From: Granulosicoccus sp045106475
GTDB lineage: Bacteria; Pseudomonadota; Gammaproteobacteria; Granulosicoccales; Granulosicoccaceae
Direction: 5' to 3'
Length of the DNA stretch: 64,000 bases
Assembly (NCBI GenBank): GCA_045106475.1
Contig: JBGCEO010000105.1
Location: forward strand, 1 to 64,000
Shown here: positions 9,336 through 17,909 of the stretch, in pieces
Numbering within the stretch: position 1 is the first letter of the stretch
Layout of the letters: each line of letters starts with the position of its first letter
Translations under genes and position numbers: made by a program
The notes under the pieces: generated by a model
What the model was told of the DNA's origin: nothing
Database searches by the model: none
The model's input: only the letters and a program-made list of their open reading frames with translations

Positions 9336-10808
9336 ATGAGCGCTAGCGCCGACACCTTAACGATAAAATTCGACAATAGCTACGCGTCACTGGCACCGGA
9401 GTTCTATGAGCGACAGCATCCCTCTCCGGTGTCTAATCCGCAGGTAATTGTCGTCAACGATGCGCTGGCAGAAGTATTAAATATTGATGCCGCTGCACTA
9501 CGCAGCGAGCAAGGCAGCGCTATCCTGTCAGGCAATTCACTTGCCCAAGGTTCCGATCCCATTGCCATGGCCTATGCAGGTCATCAGTTTGGTGGATGGG
9601 TACCGCAGTTAGGCGATGGTCGTGCCCTGCTTCTCGGCGAAGTTATAGATATAAACGGCACGAGACAGGATATACAGCTAAAGGGTGCTGGCAGAACTCC
9701 CTTCTCCCGAGGCGGCGATGGGCGTAACTGGTATGGTCCGGTTTTACGCGAGTATTTACTCAGCGAGGCAATGGCTGCCTTGGGAGTGCCAACTACGCGG
9801 GCACTAGCAGCAGTGAGTACAGGTGATCACATAATGCGCGAAAATGGCCCTGTACCAGGTGCCATTCTAACGCGAGTGGCACGTAGCCATATTCGCGTGG
9901 GAACCTTCCAGTTTTTCGCAGCACGACAAAATACAACGGCCATTGAGCAGCTAACACAGCATGTCATTGAACGTCATTACCCTCATCTGCTCGAACATGA
10001 CAAGCCCGGACTTGCGCTGTTGCAGGCAGTGATCGATGCACAGGCTTCACTGGTTGCTCACTGGCAGTCGATTGGTTTCATTCATGGAGTAATGAACACC
10101 GATAACTCCTCTATCAGCGGCGATACAATTGACTATGGTCCCTGCGCCTTCATGGACAACTACCAGGCCGACAAGGTGTTTAGTTCCATTGACAGAGGTG
10201 CCCGCTATGCGTATCAGAATCAACCTCGCATGGCGCAATGGAACATGGCAAATCTTGCCCAATGTCTATTGCCTCTGATTGATCAGGACCAAGAACAGGC
10301 AGTGTCCCTGGCTCAGGAGGCCATCAACGAATTCGATGGTAAATTTGTCGAGCATTATTTACGACACATGCGTGCCAAGCTGGGCCTGATCTCCGAGCAA
10401 GACGATGACTTAGCACTGGCTACCGATCTGCTGGCGTTGATGGAGCGGGAAGAGCTCGACTTTACCATCACGTTCAGAGAGCTCGCTGTGAGAAAAGCGA
10501 CTGATCACTTCGCCCCAGGCGGGAAACTGCAAGACTGGCACCTTCGCTGGCAGCAGCGTATCGATCTGCAAGATGGCGGCAAAGAGTCTGCGGTAAAACT
10601 AATGCTGTCGAGTAACCCTGCCATTATTCCGCGCAACCATCAGGTTGAAGCTATGATCGAATCAGCCGTATCTGATCAGGAGTTCAAGCCGTTCCACGAT
10701 TTGCTGGACGCTATATCCACGCCCTTCGACACGGCAATGGATGATTCCCCCTATGCTCAGGCACCCGGTCCTGATGAGGTTGTTTGCCATACGTTTTGTG
10801 GCACCTGA
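9336..10808 (+). CDS. selO: Protein adenylyltransferase SelO (YdiU family)
   Basis: A 490-residue pseudokinase-fold protein. Characterised members transfer AMP from ATP to hydroxyl side chains of proteins during oxidative stress responses. Hallmarks are PIAMAYAGHQFGGWVPQLGD, the kinase-like lysine motif DIQLKGAGRTPFSRGGDGR, HGVMNTDNSSISGDTIDYG and GPCAFMDNYQ. It ends with the cysteine-containing tail TFCGT; vertebrate SelO carries selenocysteine close to its C-terminus, and bacterial proteins use cysteine there. The stop is TGA at 10806-10808. Unusually, the codons for FCGT and the TGA are repeated in frame 36 bases downstream (see the repeat entry). It appears monocistronic and is convergent with the phosphorylase gene. 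Confidence 0.95.
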   Translation: MSASADTLTIKFDNSYASLAPEFYERQHPSPVSNPQVIVVNDALAEVLNIDAAALRSEQGSAILSGNSLAQGSDPIAMAYAGHQFGGWVPQLGDGRALLLGEVIDINGTRQDIQLKGAGRTPFSRGGDGRNWYGPVLREYLLSEAMAALGVPTTRALAAVSTGDHIMRENGPVPGAILTRVARSHIRVGTFQFFAARQNTTAIEQLTQHVIERHYPHLLEHDKPGLALLQAVIDAQASLVAHWQSIGFIHGVMNTDNSSISGDTIDYGPCAFMDNYQADKVFSSIDRGARYAYQNQPRMAQWNMANLAQCLLPLIDQDQEQAVSLAQEAINEFDGKFVEHYLRHMRAKLGLISEQDDDLALATDLLALMEREELDFTITFRELAVRKATDHFAPGGKLQDWHLRWQQRIDLQDGGKESAVKLMLSSNPAIIPRNHQVEAMIESAVSDQEFKPFHDLLDAISTPFDTAMDDSPYAQAPGPDEVVCHTFCGT

Positions 10809-10878
10809 GCAGATTCAAACATGTACCCGTTCTGTGGTACCTGAACAGATTCAAACAGGTACCCGTTCTGTGGGTACC
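10793..10878 (+). repeat. 36-base tandem repeat containing the selO 3' end and stop codon
   Basis: Two full copies (10793-10828, 10829-10864) and a 14-base partial copy (10865-10878) share an exact 36-base period with few substitutions. Each full copy holds the codons for Phe-Cys-Gly-Thr and a TGA in the selO frame. The array also folds locally: GGTACCTG (10837-10844) can pair with CAGGTACC, and GGTACCC with GGGTACC further on. Confidence 0.8.
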
Positions 10879-10926
10879 AGAAAACTCTCAATCTTGTACT
10901 TGTCTTCTGAGCTCAGAATCTCTCAG

Positions 10927-11685
10927 TCAGGTATTAAGTAACGTGGGATCTTGTAGCGTTTCGTACAGAGTGCGACGAGCGTTTTCCATTGCAGAACTGA
11001 TTGCCGCAGGTAATGCACTGATATCGACAGGCTCATTGTCAGTACCAGCCGCTGGATTGATCACGACACCACAGCAGGCATAAGCGATACGCAGCTCCGC
11101 CGCCAATGCTGCTTCAGGCATACCCGTCATGCCGACAATCGTGCATCCATCCTGTGCCATTCGCTTGATTTCAGCTGCGGTTTCCAGGCGTGGGCCTTGC
11201 GTTGCACCGTATGTCCCCTGTTCCACAACAGAAACATCCTTAGCCTCTTTAGCACCTTTTATAAGCGCTTTACGCAAGGTTTCATCGTAGGGATAGCTGA
11301 AATCGATATGTTCTACCGGATCCTCACCGCCATCGAAGAATGTACTTTCGCGTGCGTAGGTATAGTCAATGATCTGATCGGGTACAACGATGGCACCCAC
11401 AGTGCAATCCTTAGTGATACCACCCACGGCACCTACCGCGATGATCTGCGTAATACCAACACTGTGCAGCGCCCAGATATTTGCGCAGTAGTTGACACGA
11501 TGGGGCGGAATTCTGTGTGAACTACCATGGCGGGCAAGAAAGGCAACGCTCTGCCCACCCAGTTCTCCAAAGACTAAGGGACAGGATGGAGCGCCGTAAG
11601 GTGTCTTGACCATCTCCCGTCGTGTAACGGTCAGGCCCTCCATACGAGTTAGACCTGTACCGCCAATTATTGCAAGCTTTGTCAT
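10927..11685 (-). CDS. S-methyl-5'-thioinosine phosphorylase / MTAP-PNP family
   Basis: A 252-residue nucleoside phosphorylase of the MTAP/PNP family, which splits purine nucleosides with phosphate. Motifs are IGGTGLTRMEG at the N-terminus, FLARHGSSHRIPPHRVNYCANI (read in two parts, phosphate and sugar site), VGAVGGI and GMTGMPEAALAAEL. In several gammaproteobacteria the corresponding protein prefers 5'-methylthioinosine over methylthioadenosine; the variable base-binding residues make that assignment likely here, but only a substrate test would settle it. It follows ispF by 47 bases on the same strand and is convergent with selO. It salvages methylthio-nucleosides from polyamine and quorum-signal metabolism. 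Confidence 0.85.
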   Translation of the reverse strand: MTKLAIIGGTGLTRMEGLTVTRREMVKTPYGAPSCPLVFGELGGQSVAFLARHGSSHRIPPHRVNYCANIWALHSVGITQIIAVGAVGGITKDCTVGAIVVPDQIIDYTYARESTFFDGGEDPVEHIDFSYPYDETLRKALIKGAKEAKDVSVVEQGTYGATQGPRLETAAEIKRMAQDGCTIVGMTGMPEAALAAELRIAYACCGVVINPAAGTDNEPVDISALPAAISSAMENARRTLYETLQDPTLLNT

Positions 11686-11732
11686 GTTGCATTTCCTCGA
11701 GTGTGTTCACTGGGTACGGAGATAACAGTCAC

Positions 11733-12212
11733 TTAAGCTGCCTGATCCGAAACCAGAACTGATGCCATTGCGGCAATACCTTCCTCACGACCACAAAAAC
11801 CAAGGCGCTCGGTTGTAGTTGCCTTCACGTTTATCCGATTGACATCCATTTGCAAGTCCATTGCCAGTGATTCAACCATGGCGTTAATAAATCCGGACAT
11901 TTTGGGTGCTTGCGCAATAATAGTTGCATCGAGGCTCGTGCATTTCATGCCGCGAACACGCAACTGATCGACCACTTGACGCAACAAATCACGACTATCA
12001 GCATCTTTGTATGCATCATCGGTATCGGGAAAATGTCGACCGATATCGCCTAGACCGGCAGCGCCGAGCAAGGCATCGCTGATGGCATGCAATAGCACGT
12101 CTCCATCCGAATGTGCCAGGAATGCTTTGTGAAATGGTATGCGCACCCCACCAATCATCAAGTGATCACCCTCTGTGAAAGCGTGAACATCGAAGCCATT
12201 GCCAATTCTCAT
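11733..12212 (-). CDS. ispF: 2-C-methyl-D-erythritol 2,4-cyclodiphosphate synthase
   Basis: A 159-residue enzyme of the MEP isoprenoid pathway that cyclises CDP-methylerythritol phosphate with release of CMP. Metal ligands Asp8, His10 and His42 are seen in NGFDVHAF and VLLHAISDALLGAAGLGDIG. The motifs KATTTERLGFCGREEGIAA near the C-terminus are typical. Its ATG overlaps the ispD stop by four bases (ATGA), so the two consecutive pathway enzymes are co-translated. It is the second-to-last gene of the long minus-strand housekeeping block; the methylthioinosine phosphorylase follows. Confidence 0.97.
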   Translation of the reverse strand: MRIGNGFDVHAFTEGDHLMIGGVRIPFHKAFLAHSDGDVLLHAISDALLGAAGLGDIGRHFPDTDDAYKDADSRDLLRQVVDQLRVRGMKCTSLDATIIAQAPKMSGFINAMVESLAMDLQMDVNRINVKATTTERLGFCGREEGIAAMASVLVSDQAA

Positions 12213-13072
12213 AATGCTTCTCTGGACAGGGTGATGATGGCTGCCGCAACCTGCAAATCACCCGGGCGCGTGATCTTGAAGTTAGGTTCCAAGGCTTCCA
12301 CTAACAAAGGTTCATGCCCCAAACGTTCCATCGCAGAGGCCTCATCAGTTAATACGGATGAAGCCAAGTGCCCGCTTGTATTTGGTGCCTCGTGCTTGTC
12401 TTTTTGCCCATCAACGGGCAAATCAGCGGGAGAATCATCTACATGTCCATGTAACGTTTTATCATGCTGACCCTGAGACATTGGCTGAGTATCACCCTGC
12501 AAAACATCAACTGCGGGTAATAATGCCCGCTCAAGTGCATTGAGCAGCTCACCAGCTCTAAACATTTGCGGTGTTTGCGCCTGCCACAGGCTCTGCCGGT
12601 TAACCGTAGTGTCCACGCAACAATACTCATCTGCTCTTTTCAAGGTATCGTGAACAGGTGTAGCCAACAAACCTCCTACTGCACCACTGTTGTAGACCGC
12701 GCTAAACAGGCGTTGTATATCGCTCAAGCTGACCAGAGGTCGGGCTGCATCATGCACCATGACCCACGATGCATCAGGTGCCTGATTCAACACATATTGC
12801 AAGCCTGATACAACAGAATCAGCTCTGGTCTGACCGCCTTGTGTTGTATGAACCAGTGGGTCGTTACCAGCCGGTACGTCTAGCCAGTGGACATCATCAG
12901 GTGCCAACACCACTACAATACCGCTCAAATCAGGCACACTCAATAATCGAGACAAAGTACATTGCAGCATGCTCTGACCGGCTATATCAAGATACTGCTT
13001 CGGCGTCGACCCACCCATACGCTCACCGTAGCCAGCCGCGGGCACAACTATCCACAGTTGATCACTCACCAT
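12209..13072 (-). CDS. ispD: 2-C-methyl-D-erythritol 4-phosphate cytidylyltransferase with a ~50-residue insertion
   Basis: The enzyme makes CDP-methylerythritol from CTP and MEP. The nucleotide-binding motif VVPAAGYGERMGG lies at residues 8-20, with VMVHDAARPLVS, HDTLKRAD, QTPQMFRAGELLNALERAL and the C-terminal NFKITRPGDL. I chose the ATG at 13072 (MVSDQLW, 287 residues), which overlaps ftsB by 11 bases; the frame is open further upstream but the extra residues are not family-like. At 287 residues it is about 50 longer than usual. The excess is one hydrophilic, His/Asp/Gly-rich insertion between ERAL and TDEASAME (roughly bases 12353-12510). That DNA includes a perfect 7-base inverted repeat (12403-12422). 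Core motifs are intact, so the enzyme is probably active. Confidence 0.93.
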   Translation of the reverse strand: MVSDQLWIVVPAAGYGERMGGSTPKQYLDIAGQSMLQCTLSRLLSVPDLSGIVVVLAPDDVHWLDVPAGNDPLVHTTQGGQTRADSVVSGLQYVLNQAPDASWVMVHDAARPLVSLSDIQRLFSAVYNSGAVGGLLATPVHDTLKRADEYCCVDTTVNRQSLWQAQTPQMFRAGELLNALERALLPAVDVLQGDTQPMSQGQHDKTLHGHVDDSPADLPVDGQKDKHEAPNTSGHLASSVLTDEASAMERLGHEPLLVEALEPNFKITRPGDLQVAAAIITLSREAL

Positions 13073-13412
13073 CGGTACCGTTAGAGGCATCCCTATCGGG
13101 TTGAGCCGGTACCTCCAAAGGTGAATTTTGCCGAGCGCCTCTTTCGAGCACAAACTGGTAGAAGGTTTCTCCCTCCTCAATCATGCCCAGGTCCGCGCGC
13201 GCCCTCTCCTCAATGGCATCCAGCCCGCTTTTCAAATCAGCAACCTCTGCAGCCAGTGCCTGATTGCGACTTATTAGCTGCGCCAGTTCGGTTCGCGCGC
13301 TTCTAACCTCTTCACGCAGACGCCACACTTCCTGAACACTGCCATCGCCAAACCAGAGGCGGTACTGCAGCGCAAGCAGTAATAGCACCAGAGCCCCGAT
13401 TAATACCTTCAT
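13062..13412 (-). CDS. ftsB: Cell division protein FtsB
   Basis: A 116-residue bitopic division protein. Residues about 3-20 (VLIGALVLLLLALQYRLWFG) form the single membrane helix, followed by a periplasmic coiled coil (VWRLREEVRSARTELAQLIS and onward) and the conserved segment ARADLGMIEEGETFYQFV. FtsB joins FtsL and FtsQ in the divisome and helps activate septal peptidoglycan synthesis. The position between eno and ispD is the conserved gammaproteobacterial arrangement. Its 3' end overlaps the ispD start. The C-terminal tail after about residue 95 is hydrophilic and not conserved. Confidence 0.93.
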   Translation of the reverse strand: MKVLIGALVLLLLALQYRLWFGDGSVQEVWRLREEVRSARTELAQLISRNQALAAEVADLKSGLDAIEERARADLGMIEEGETFYQFVLERGARQNSPLEVPAQPDRDASNGTDGE

Positions 13413-13549
13413 GGTTGCAGCGCAAACCGTCTAGCGCCATGACGCGCACAAAAGCGCAGCACAAGCGCCATCACATGCACATTAGGATTGCTTGGCGTCA
13501 TCGTGGTGAGCGCTGCGACCATAAAAGAGAGGTAAGTCAAGCCGACTCG

Positions 13550-14836
13550 CTAGAGCGTCTGATTAAATGCTGATGCACCAGGATAAACAGCTCTGTCCCC
13601 CAGATATTCTTCAATCCGCAGAAGCTGATTGTATTTAGCAATACGATCGGAGCGAGACAATGAACCTGTCTTGATTTGCTTGGAGTTAGTAGCAACGGCC
13701 AGATCAGCAATCGTAGTGTCTTCGGTTTCTCCTGAACGATGTGAGGTAACTGTCGTATAACCGGCCTTATGCGCCATGCGAATGGTTTCCAGGGTTTCGC
13801 TCAAGGTACCAATCTGGTTAACTTTGATGAGTACCGAATTGGCGATACCCTGTTCTATGCCACGCGCAAGTATTGAGGGATTGGTTACGAAAAGATCGTC
13901 TCCAACCAGCTGGATCGTATCGTTAAGACGTTCTGACATGATTTTCCAGCCATCCCAATCAGCCTCATCCAGGCCATCCTCAATAGATATGATCGGGTAG
14001 CGATCCACCCAATCAGCCAGGTAATCAACAAAACCCGCTGCATCGAACTGACGATCCTCGGAGGCCAGATCGTATTTACCGTTTTTGTAGAATTCAGAAC
14101 TGGCTACATCCAGCGCCAGGTACACATCCTTACCCGCTTCATAACCCGCTTTTTCGATCGCCACCAAAATGGTTTCGATTGCCTCTTCATTGGAGGACAG
14201 ATTGGGCGCAAACCCGCCTTCGTCACCCACACTGGTGTTCAGGCCACGATCATTCAAAACCTTGCGCAGCGCATGAAAAATCTCTGCGCCGCAACGAAGT
14301 GCTTCGCGAAAGGAAGAAACGCCTACTGGCATGACCATAAATTCCTGCAGATCAACGCTATTGTCAGCATGGGACCCACCGTTGATGATATTCATCATCG
14401 GTACAGGGAGATTGACCGCCTCTTTACCACCCAGGTATTCGAATAACATGCTCCCGTTGTGAGCAGCAGCTGCGTGCGCGCCAGCCAGAGACACCGCCAA
14501 TAGAGCATTCGCGCCTAATTTATCTTTATTCTCCGAGCCATCCAGCTCCAGCATCAGTTTGTCCAAAGCGCTCTGATCCGAAGCATCGGCACCTATCACC
14601 GCATCTCTGATGGCGGTGTTAACGTGCTCGACAGCCTTAAGCACGCCTTTGCCACCATAGCGTGATTTGTCACCATCGCGCAGCTCGAGTGCTTCCCGGG
14701 TTCCGGTGGAAGCACCGGAGGGAACCATGGCTCTGCCTGTGGCACCGGAAGCTAGAGTGATATCAGCTTCGATGGTGGGGTTTCCACGAGAATCCATTAT
14801 CTCGCGGGCTTTGACTTCAGTTATTCGAGACGTCAT
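13550..14836 (-). CDS. eno: Enolase
   Basis: A 428-residue glycolytic enzyme interconverting 2-phosphoglycerate and phosphoenolpyruvate, also a component of the RNA degradosome in relatives. Signature regions: EIMDSRGNPTIEADI, SGASTGTREALELRDGD, GDEGGFAPNL, the metal aspartate in IISIEDGLDEADWDGW, catalytic lysine in SVLIKVNQIGTLSET and SHRSGETEDTTIADLAVAT. Length and start are standard. Gaps of 214 bases upstream (to kdsA) and 137 bases downstream (to ftsB) suggest that eno has its own promoter inside the block. No clear -35/-10 pair is called. Confidence 0.98.
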   Translation of the reverse strand: MTSRITEVKAREIMDSRGNPTIEADITLASGATGRAMVPSGASTGTREALELRDGDKSRYGGKGVLKAVEHVNTAIRDAVIGADASDQSALDKLMLELDGSENKDKLGANALLAVSLAGAHAAAAHNGSMLFEYLGGKEAVNLPVPMMNIINGGSHADNSVDLQEFMVMPVGVSSFREALRCGAEIFHALRKVLNDRGLNTSVGDEGGFAPNLSSNEEAIETILVAIEKAGYEAGKDVYLALDVASSEFYKNGKYDLASEDRQFDAAGFVDYLADWVDRYPIISIEDGLDEADWDGWKIMSERLNDTIQLVGDDLFVTNPSILARGIEQGIANSVLIKVNQIGTLSETLETIRMAHKAGYTTVTSHRSGETEDTTIADLAVATNSKQIKTGSLSRSDRIAKYNQLLRIEEYLGDRAVYPGASAFNQTL

Positions 14837-15050
14837 TTGTGATCAAATTTTCCGTAAATTTTAAGTAAGCATTCTTAGCGTGCCTACCGACCTGCCGAGG
14901 ACTGCAGAGTTCCAATCACTTGAAACAATGCGCTTGTTACTCACGCTTAAGTTGTGGTTGCGTTGGGATCATCAGATCTGGCGTGTAGCACGGTATCAGG
15001 GGGCACTCTGCGAGTTTTCTTGCTCAAGGGCCTTATTCTAGCCGTCCAGG

Positions 15051-15893
15051 CTAAGATTGCAGATAGGGCATCTCCGCAAGCTCACCAGACTTTACCGTGC
15101 CATCCAGCCTGATCAATGTTTCGAGTAAGGGCTGCAACTCACCCAGCGGCCAGGCATTGGGACCATCACTAAGCGCATTAGCAGGATCTGGATGAGTCTC
15201 CATAAACAAGCCGGAAACACCAGCTGCAACGGCTGCCCGAGCGAGTACAGGTACAAACTCCCGCTGCCCGCCCGATGAACTGCCTTGACCACCGGGTAGC
15301 TGCACCGAATGGGTTGCATCGAAAACCACCGGGCAGTTTGTATTTCGCATGATGGCCAAACCACGCATGTCTGACACTAGATTGTTGTAGCCAAAGGAGG
15401 CGCCACGTTCGCAAACCATGATTTGCTTGTTACCGGCTCTGTGTGCTTTTTCAACTACGTGCACCATATCTGCAGGAGCGAGAAACTGCCCTTTCTTGAT
15501 ATTGACAGGTTTACCGGTGCGGGCTACCCGCTGTATGAAATTGGTCTGCCGACACAGAAATGCAGGTGTCTGAAGCACATCAACCACATCAGCTACCTCG
15601 TCCATGGGTGTGTCCTCATGTACATCGGTTAACACCGGGACACCTACCTCATCGCGTACCTTGGCTAATATGCGGAGGCCGTCTTCGATACCTAAACCTC
15701 GAAAACTCAAATCCGAAGAGCGATTGGCCTTGTCGAATGATGACTTGTAGATAAACGGGATACCAAGCTCCGATGTCATCTTCTTCAGAATCGATGCGGT
15801 CTCCAGAGCCATATCTTCGCTCTCGATAGCACAGGGACCAGCAATGAGAAAAATCGGTTGATCCAAGCCGACTTCGATACCACAAAGTTGCAT
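15051..15893 (-). CDS. kdsA: 3-deoxy-8-phosphooctulonate (KDO-8-P) synthase
   Basis: A 280-residue aldolase condensing phosphoenolpyruvate with arabinose-5-phosphate, giving the KDO core of lipopolysaccharide; its presence confirms a Gram-negative envelope. Motifs: FLIAGPCAIESEDMAL, FIYKSSFDKANRSS, GVPVLTDVHEDTP, ANLPGFLCRQT-like VLQTPAFLCRQTNF, VCERGASFGYNNLVSDMRGL and DATHSVQLPGGQGSSSGGQR. It starts 15 bases after pyrG on the same strand, so the two share a transcript. All catalytic regions appear intact. Confidence 0.97.
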   Translation of the reverse strand: MQLCGIEVGLDQPIFLIAGPCAIESEDMALETASILKKMTSELGIPFIYKSSFDKANRSSDLSFRGLGIEDGLRILAKVRDEVGVPVLTDVHEDTPMDEVADVVDVLQTPAFLCRQTNFIQRVARTGKPVNIKKGQFLAPADMVHVVEKAHRAGNKQIMVCERGASFGYNNLVSDMRGLAIMRNTNCPVVFDATHSVQLPGGQGSSSGGQREFVPVLARAAVAAGVSGLFMETHPDPANALSDGPNAWPLGELQPLLETLIRLDGTVKSGELAEMPYLQS

Positions 15894-15908
15894 TATGTAG
15901 GTCTCTGT

Positions 15909-17660
15909 TTATTCTGCAGACACTTCAAGCGCAGGCACATTATCCGATTGCGTAGATGCACGTGTCGCCTGGAAGTCGAGGGCCGCTTGAATCAAACCGG
16001 TAAACAGCGGATGTCCATCTCTGGGGTTAGAGGTGTACTCGGGATGAAACTGACAACCAATAAACCAAGGGTGATCTGCAAACTCGATCATTTCAACCAG
16101 CCCTTCCGCATCAAACGAACGATGCGAGGAATAATCCGACCCTCGAGCACTTGATAGCACTTTATGCTCACCAGCGCTCGGACCGGACGATCGAGCCGAA
16201 ATGATCAAACCGGCCTCGGTAAGCTGGTTCGCATAATTGTTGTTGAATTCAAATCGGTGCCTGTGACGCTCCACGATCTGTTCGGCACCGTAAACCTTGG
16301 CCGCCAAAGAGTCGGGCTGCATGACACAAACCTGACCACCCAATCGCATGGTGCCGCCCAAATCTGAGTCAGCACTGCGGACCACTGTTTGCCCCTGCTC
16401 GTTTTGCCATTCTGTGATCAGAGCAATGACAGGTTCAGGCCCCTCAAGATCAAACTCACTGCTATTGGCGCTTTCTATGCCCGCCACGTGTCTGGCATGC
16501 TCAATAACAGCGACTTGCATTCCCAGACAGATGCCAAGGTAAGGGATCTTGTTCTCTCGAGCATAACGTGCCGCGATGATCTTGCCCTCAACACCGCGGT
16601 TGCCAAAACCACCCGGTACCAGGATCGCATCGATTTCACTCAAAGCGCGAAGATCGCCCCGTTCAAGTTTCTCTGCATCCAGGTATCGAATCTTGACTCG
16701 ACTATCCGTTTGAATGCCGGCATGGGTCAAAGCTTCGTTCAACGATTTGTAGGATTCGGTAAGCTCTGTGTACTTACCCACCATCCCTATGGTGACGGCT
16801 TTACCCGGATGCCGAATGCCATCTACAACTCGCTGCCATTCGCTCAAGTCTGCCACAGGCAAGTCCAGTTTGAATTGCTCTACAACAAGCTCATCCAGCT
16901 CTTGCGCATGCAGCATACGGGGGATGTCATAGATGGTGTCAGCATCCGTAGCAGCGATAACCGCCCGTTCTTGAACATTGGTAAAGAGTGCAATTTTGCG
17001 TCGCTCAGAGTCAGGCAGCGGCCGATCAGCCCTGCAGAGCAGGATATCGGGCTGGATACCGATTGATCGAAGCTCCTTGACAGAGTGCTGGGTAGGTTTG
17101 GTCTTGATTTCCCCGGCAGAGGCGATGTAGGGCACCAGCGTCAAATGCATGAACAGCGTTCGCTCGCGTCCTAACTCAACCGCCATCTGGCGAATGGCCT
17201 CAAGGAAAGGAAGCGATTCAATATCACCAACCGTGCCGCCAATTTCAACCATGGCGATATCCGCATCTGCCGCGCCCACGACAACTCGACGTTTAATTTC
17301 ATCGGTAATATGCGGAATCACCTGCACCGTGGCGCCCAGGTAATCACCGCGGCGTTCGTTAGCGATGACTGTTTCGTAGACGCGACCTGTTGTGAAGTTA
17401 TTGCTCTGACTGGTTTGAATACGGACGAAACGCTCGTAATGACCTAGATCCAGATCAGTCTCCGCACCGTCATGCGTGACGAACACCTCACCATGCTGAT
17501 AAGGGCTCATGGTGCCGGGGTCGACGTTGATGTAGGGATCAAGCTTGAGCATGGTGACCTTAAGGCCACGCGCTTCGAGCAACGCAGCAAGAGAAGCTGC
17601 CGAAATGCCCTTGCCCAATGACGATACAACGCCACCGGTTACGAATATAAAACGCGTCAT
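15909..17660 (-). CDS. pyrG: CTP synthase (glutamine-hydrolysing)
   Basis: The enzyme makes CTP from UTP, ATP and glutamine. The start is the ATG at 17660 (protein begins MTRFIFVTGGVVSSLGKGI); a longer open frame upstream lacks family similarity. The synthetase half has KLDPYINVDPGTMSPYQHGE and EIGGTVGDIESLPF. The amidotransferase half has the nucleophile in YLGICLGMQVAV and the HPEYTSNPRDG partner motif. At 583 residues it is nearly 40 longer than the E. coli enzyme. The excess is about 20 Ser-rich residues in the amidotransferase domain before GLVEMIEFADHPWF and a hydrophilic C-terminal tail. It precedes kdsA with a 15-base gap, and a 249-base gap with no visible gene separates it from tilS. 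Confidence 0.97.
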   Translation of the reverse strand: MTRFIFVTGGVVSSLGKGISAASLAALLEARGLKVTMLKLDPYINVDPGTMSPYQHGEVFVTHDGAETDLDLGHYERFVRIQTSQSNNFTTGRVYETVIANERRGDYLGATVQVIPHITDEIKRRVVVGAADADIAMVEIGGTVGDIESLPFLEAIRQMAVELGRERTLFMHLTLVPYIASAGEIKTKPTQHSVKELRSIGIQPDILLCRADRPLPDSERRKIALFTNVQERAVIAATDADTIYDIPRMLHAQELDELVVEQFKLDLPVADLSEWQRVVDGIRHPGKAVTIGMVGKYTELTESYKSLNEALTHAGIQTDSRVKIRYLDAEKLERGDLRALSEIDAILVPGGFGNRGVEGKIIAARYARENKIPYLGICLGMQVAVIEHARHVAGIESANSSEFDLEGPEPVIALITEWQNEQGQTVVRSADSDLGGTMRLGGQVCVMQPDSLAAKVYGAEQIVERHRHRFEFNNNYANQLTEAGLIISARSSGPSAGEHKVLSSARGSDYSSHRSFDAEGLVEMIEFADHPWFIGCQFHPEYTSNPRDGHPLFTGLIQAALDFQATRASTQSDNVPALEVSAE

Positions 17661-17909
17661 AGACTGTGTCTGTTGGAGCCGCGAGCACCTCAAAGTATGA
17701 TCACTTTGCATGCCGGCGACGCGAATAAGCGTGACGCGGAACGTTCCTTATGAAGATCCCGCTTCGGGACAAAACAAACCACCCCGAACGGTCGTTAAGA
17801 TTACCAGAACCGGCAGTACCAAACAATTGCAAAACACCTATCCGTAACCAGCATTTACATCTAAGCCTGGCTCTGGGCCAATCGATGTCGCTCGCCGGTG
17901 AAAGCGGGA

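Noticed and set aside
10806..10844. selO as a selenoprotein with UGA read-through
   Set aside because: No bacterial SECIS-like stem-loop is evident directly after the TGA and the conserved cysteine is already encoded; kept only as a question in the findings.
10793..10878. CRISPR-like array (36-base period)
   Set aside because: There are only two copies plus a fragment, with no spacers; the repeat is the selO 3' end itself.
16389..17066. Long plus-strand open frame opposite pyrG
   Set aside because: It lies entirely inside a clear pyrG gene on the other strand and shows no protein-family features.
17763..17788. TTCGGG/CCCGAA inverted repeat in the tilS-pyrG gap
   Set aside because: A six-base stem with a long loop and no T tract; could occur by chance.
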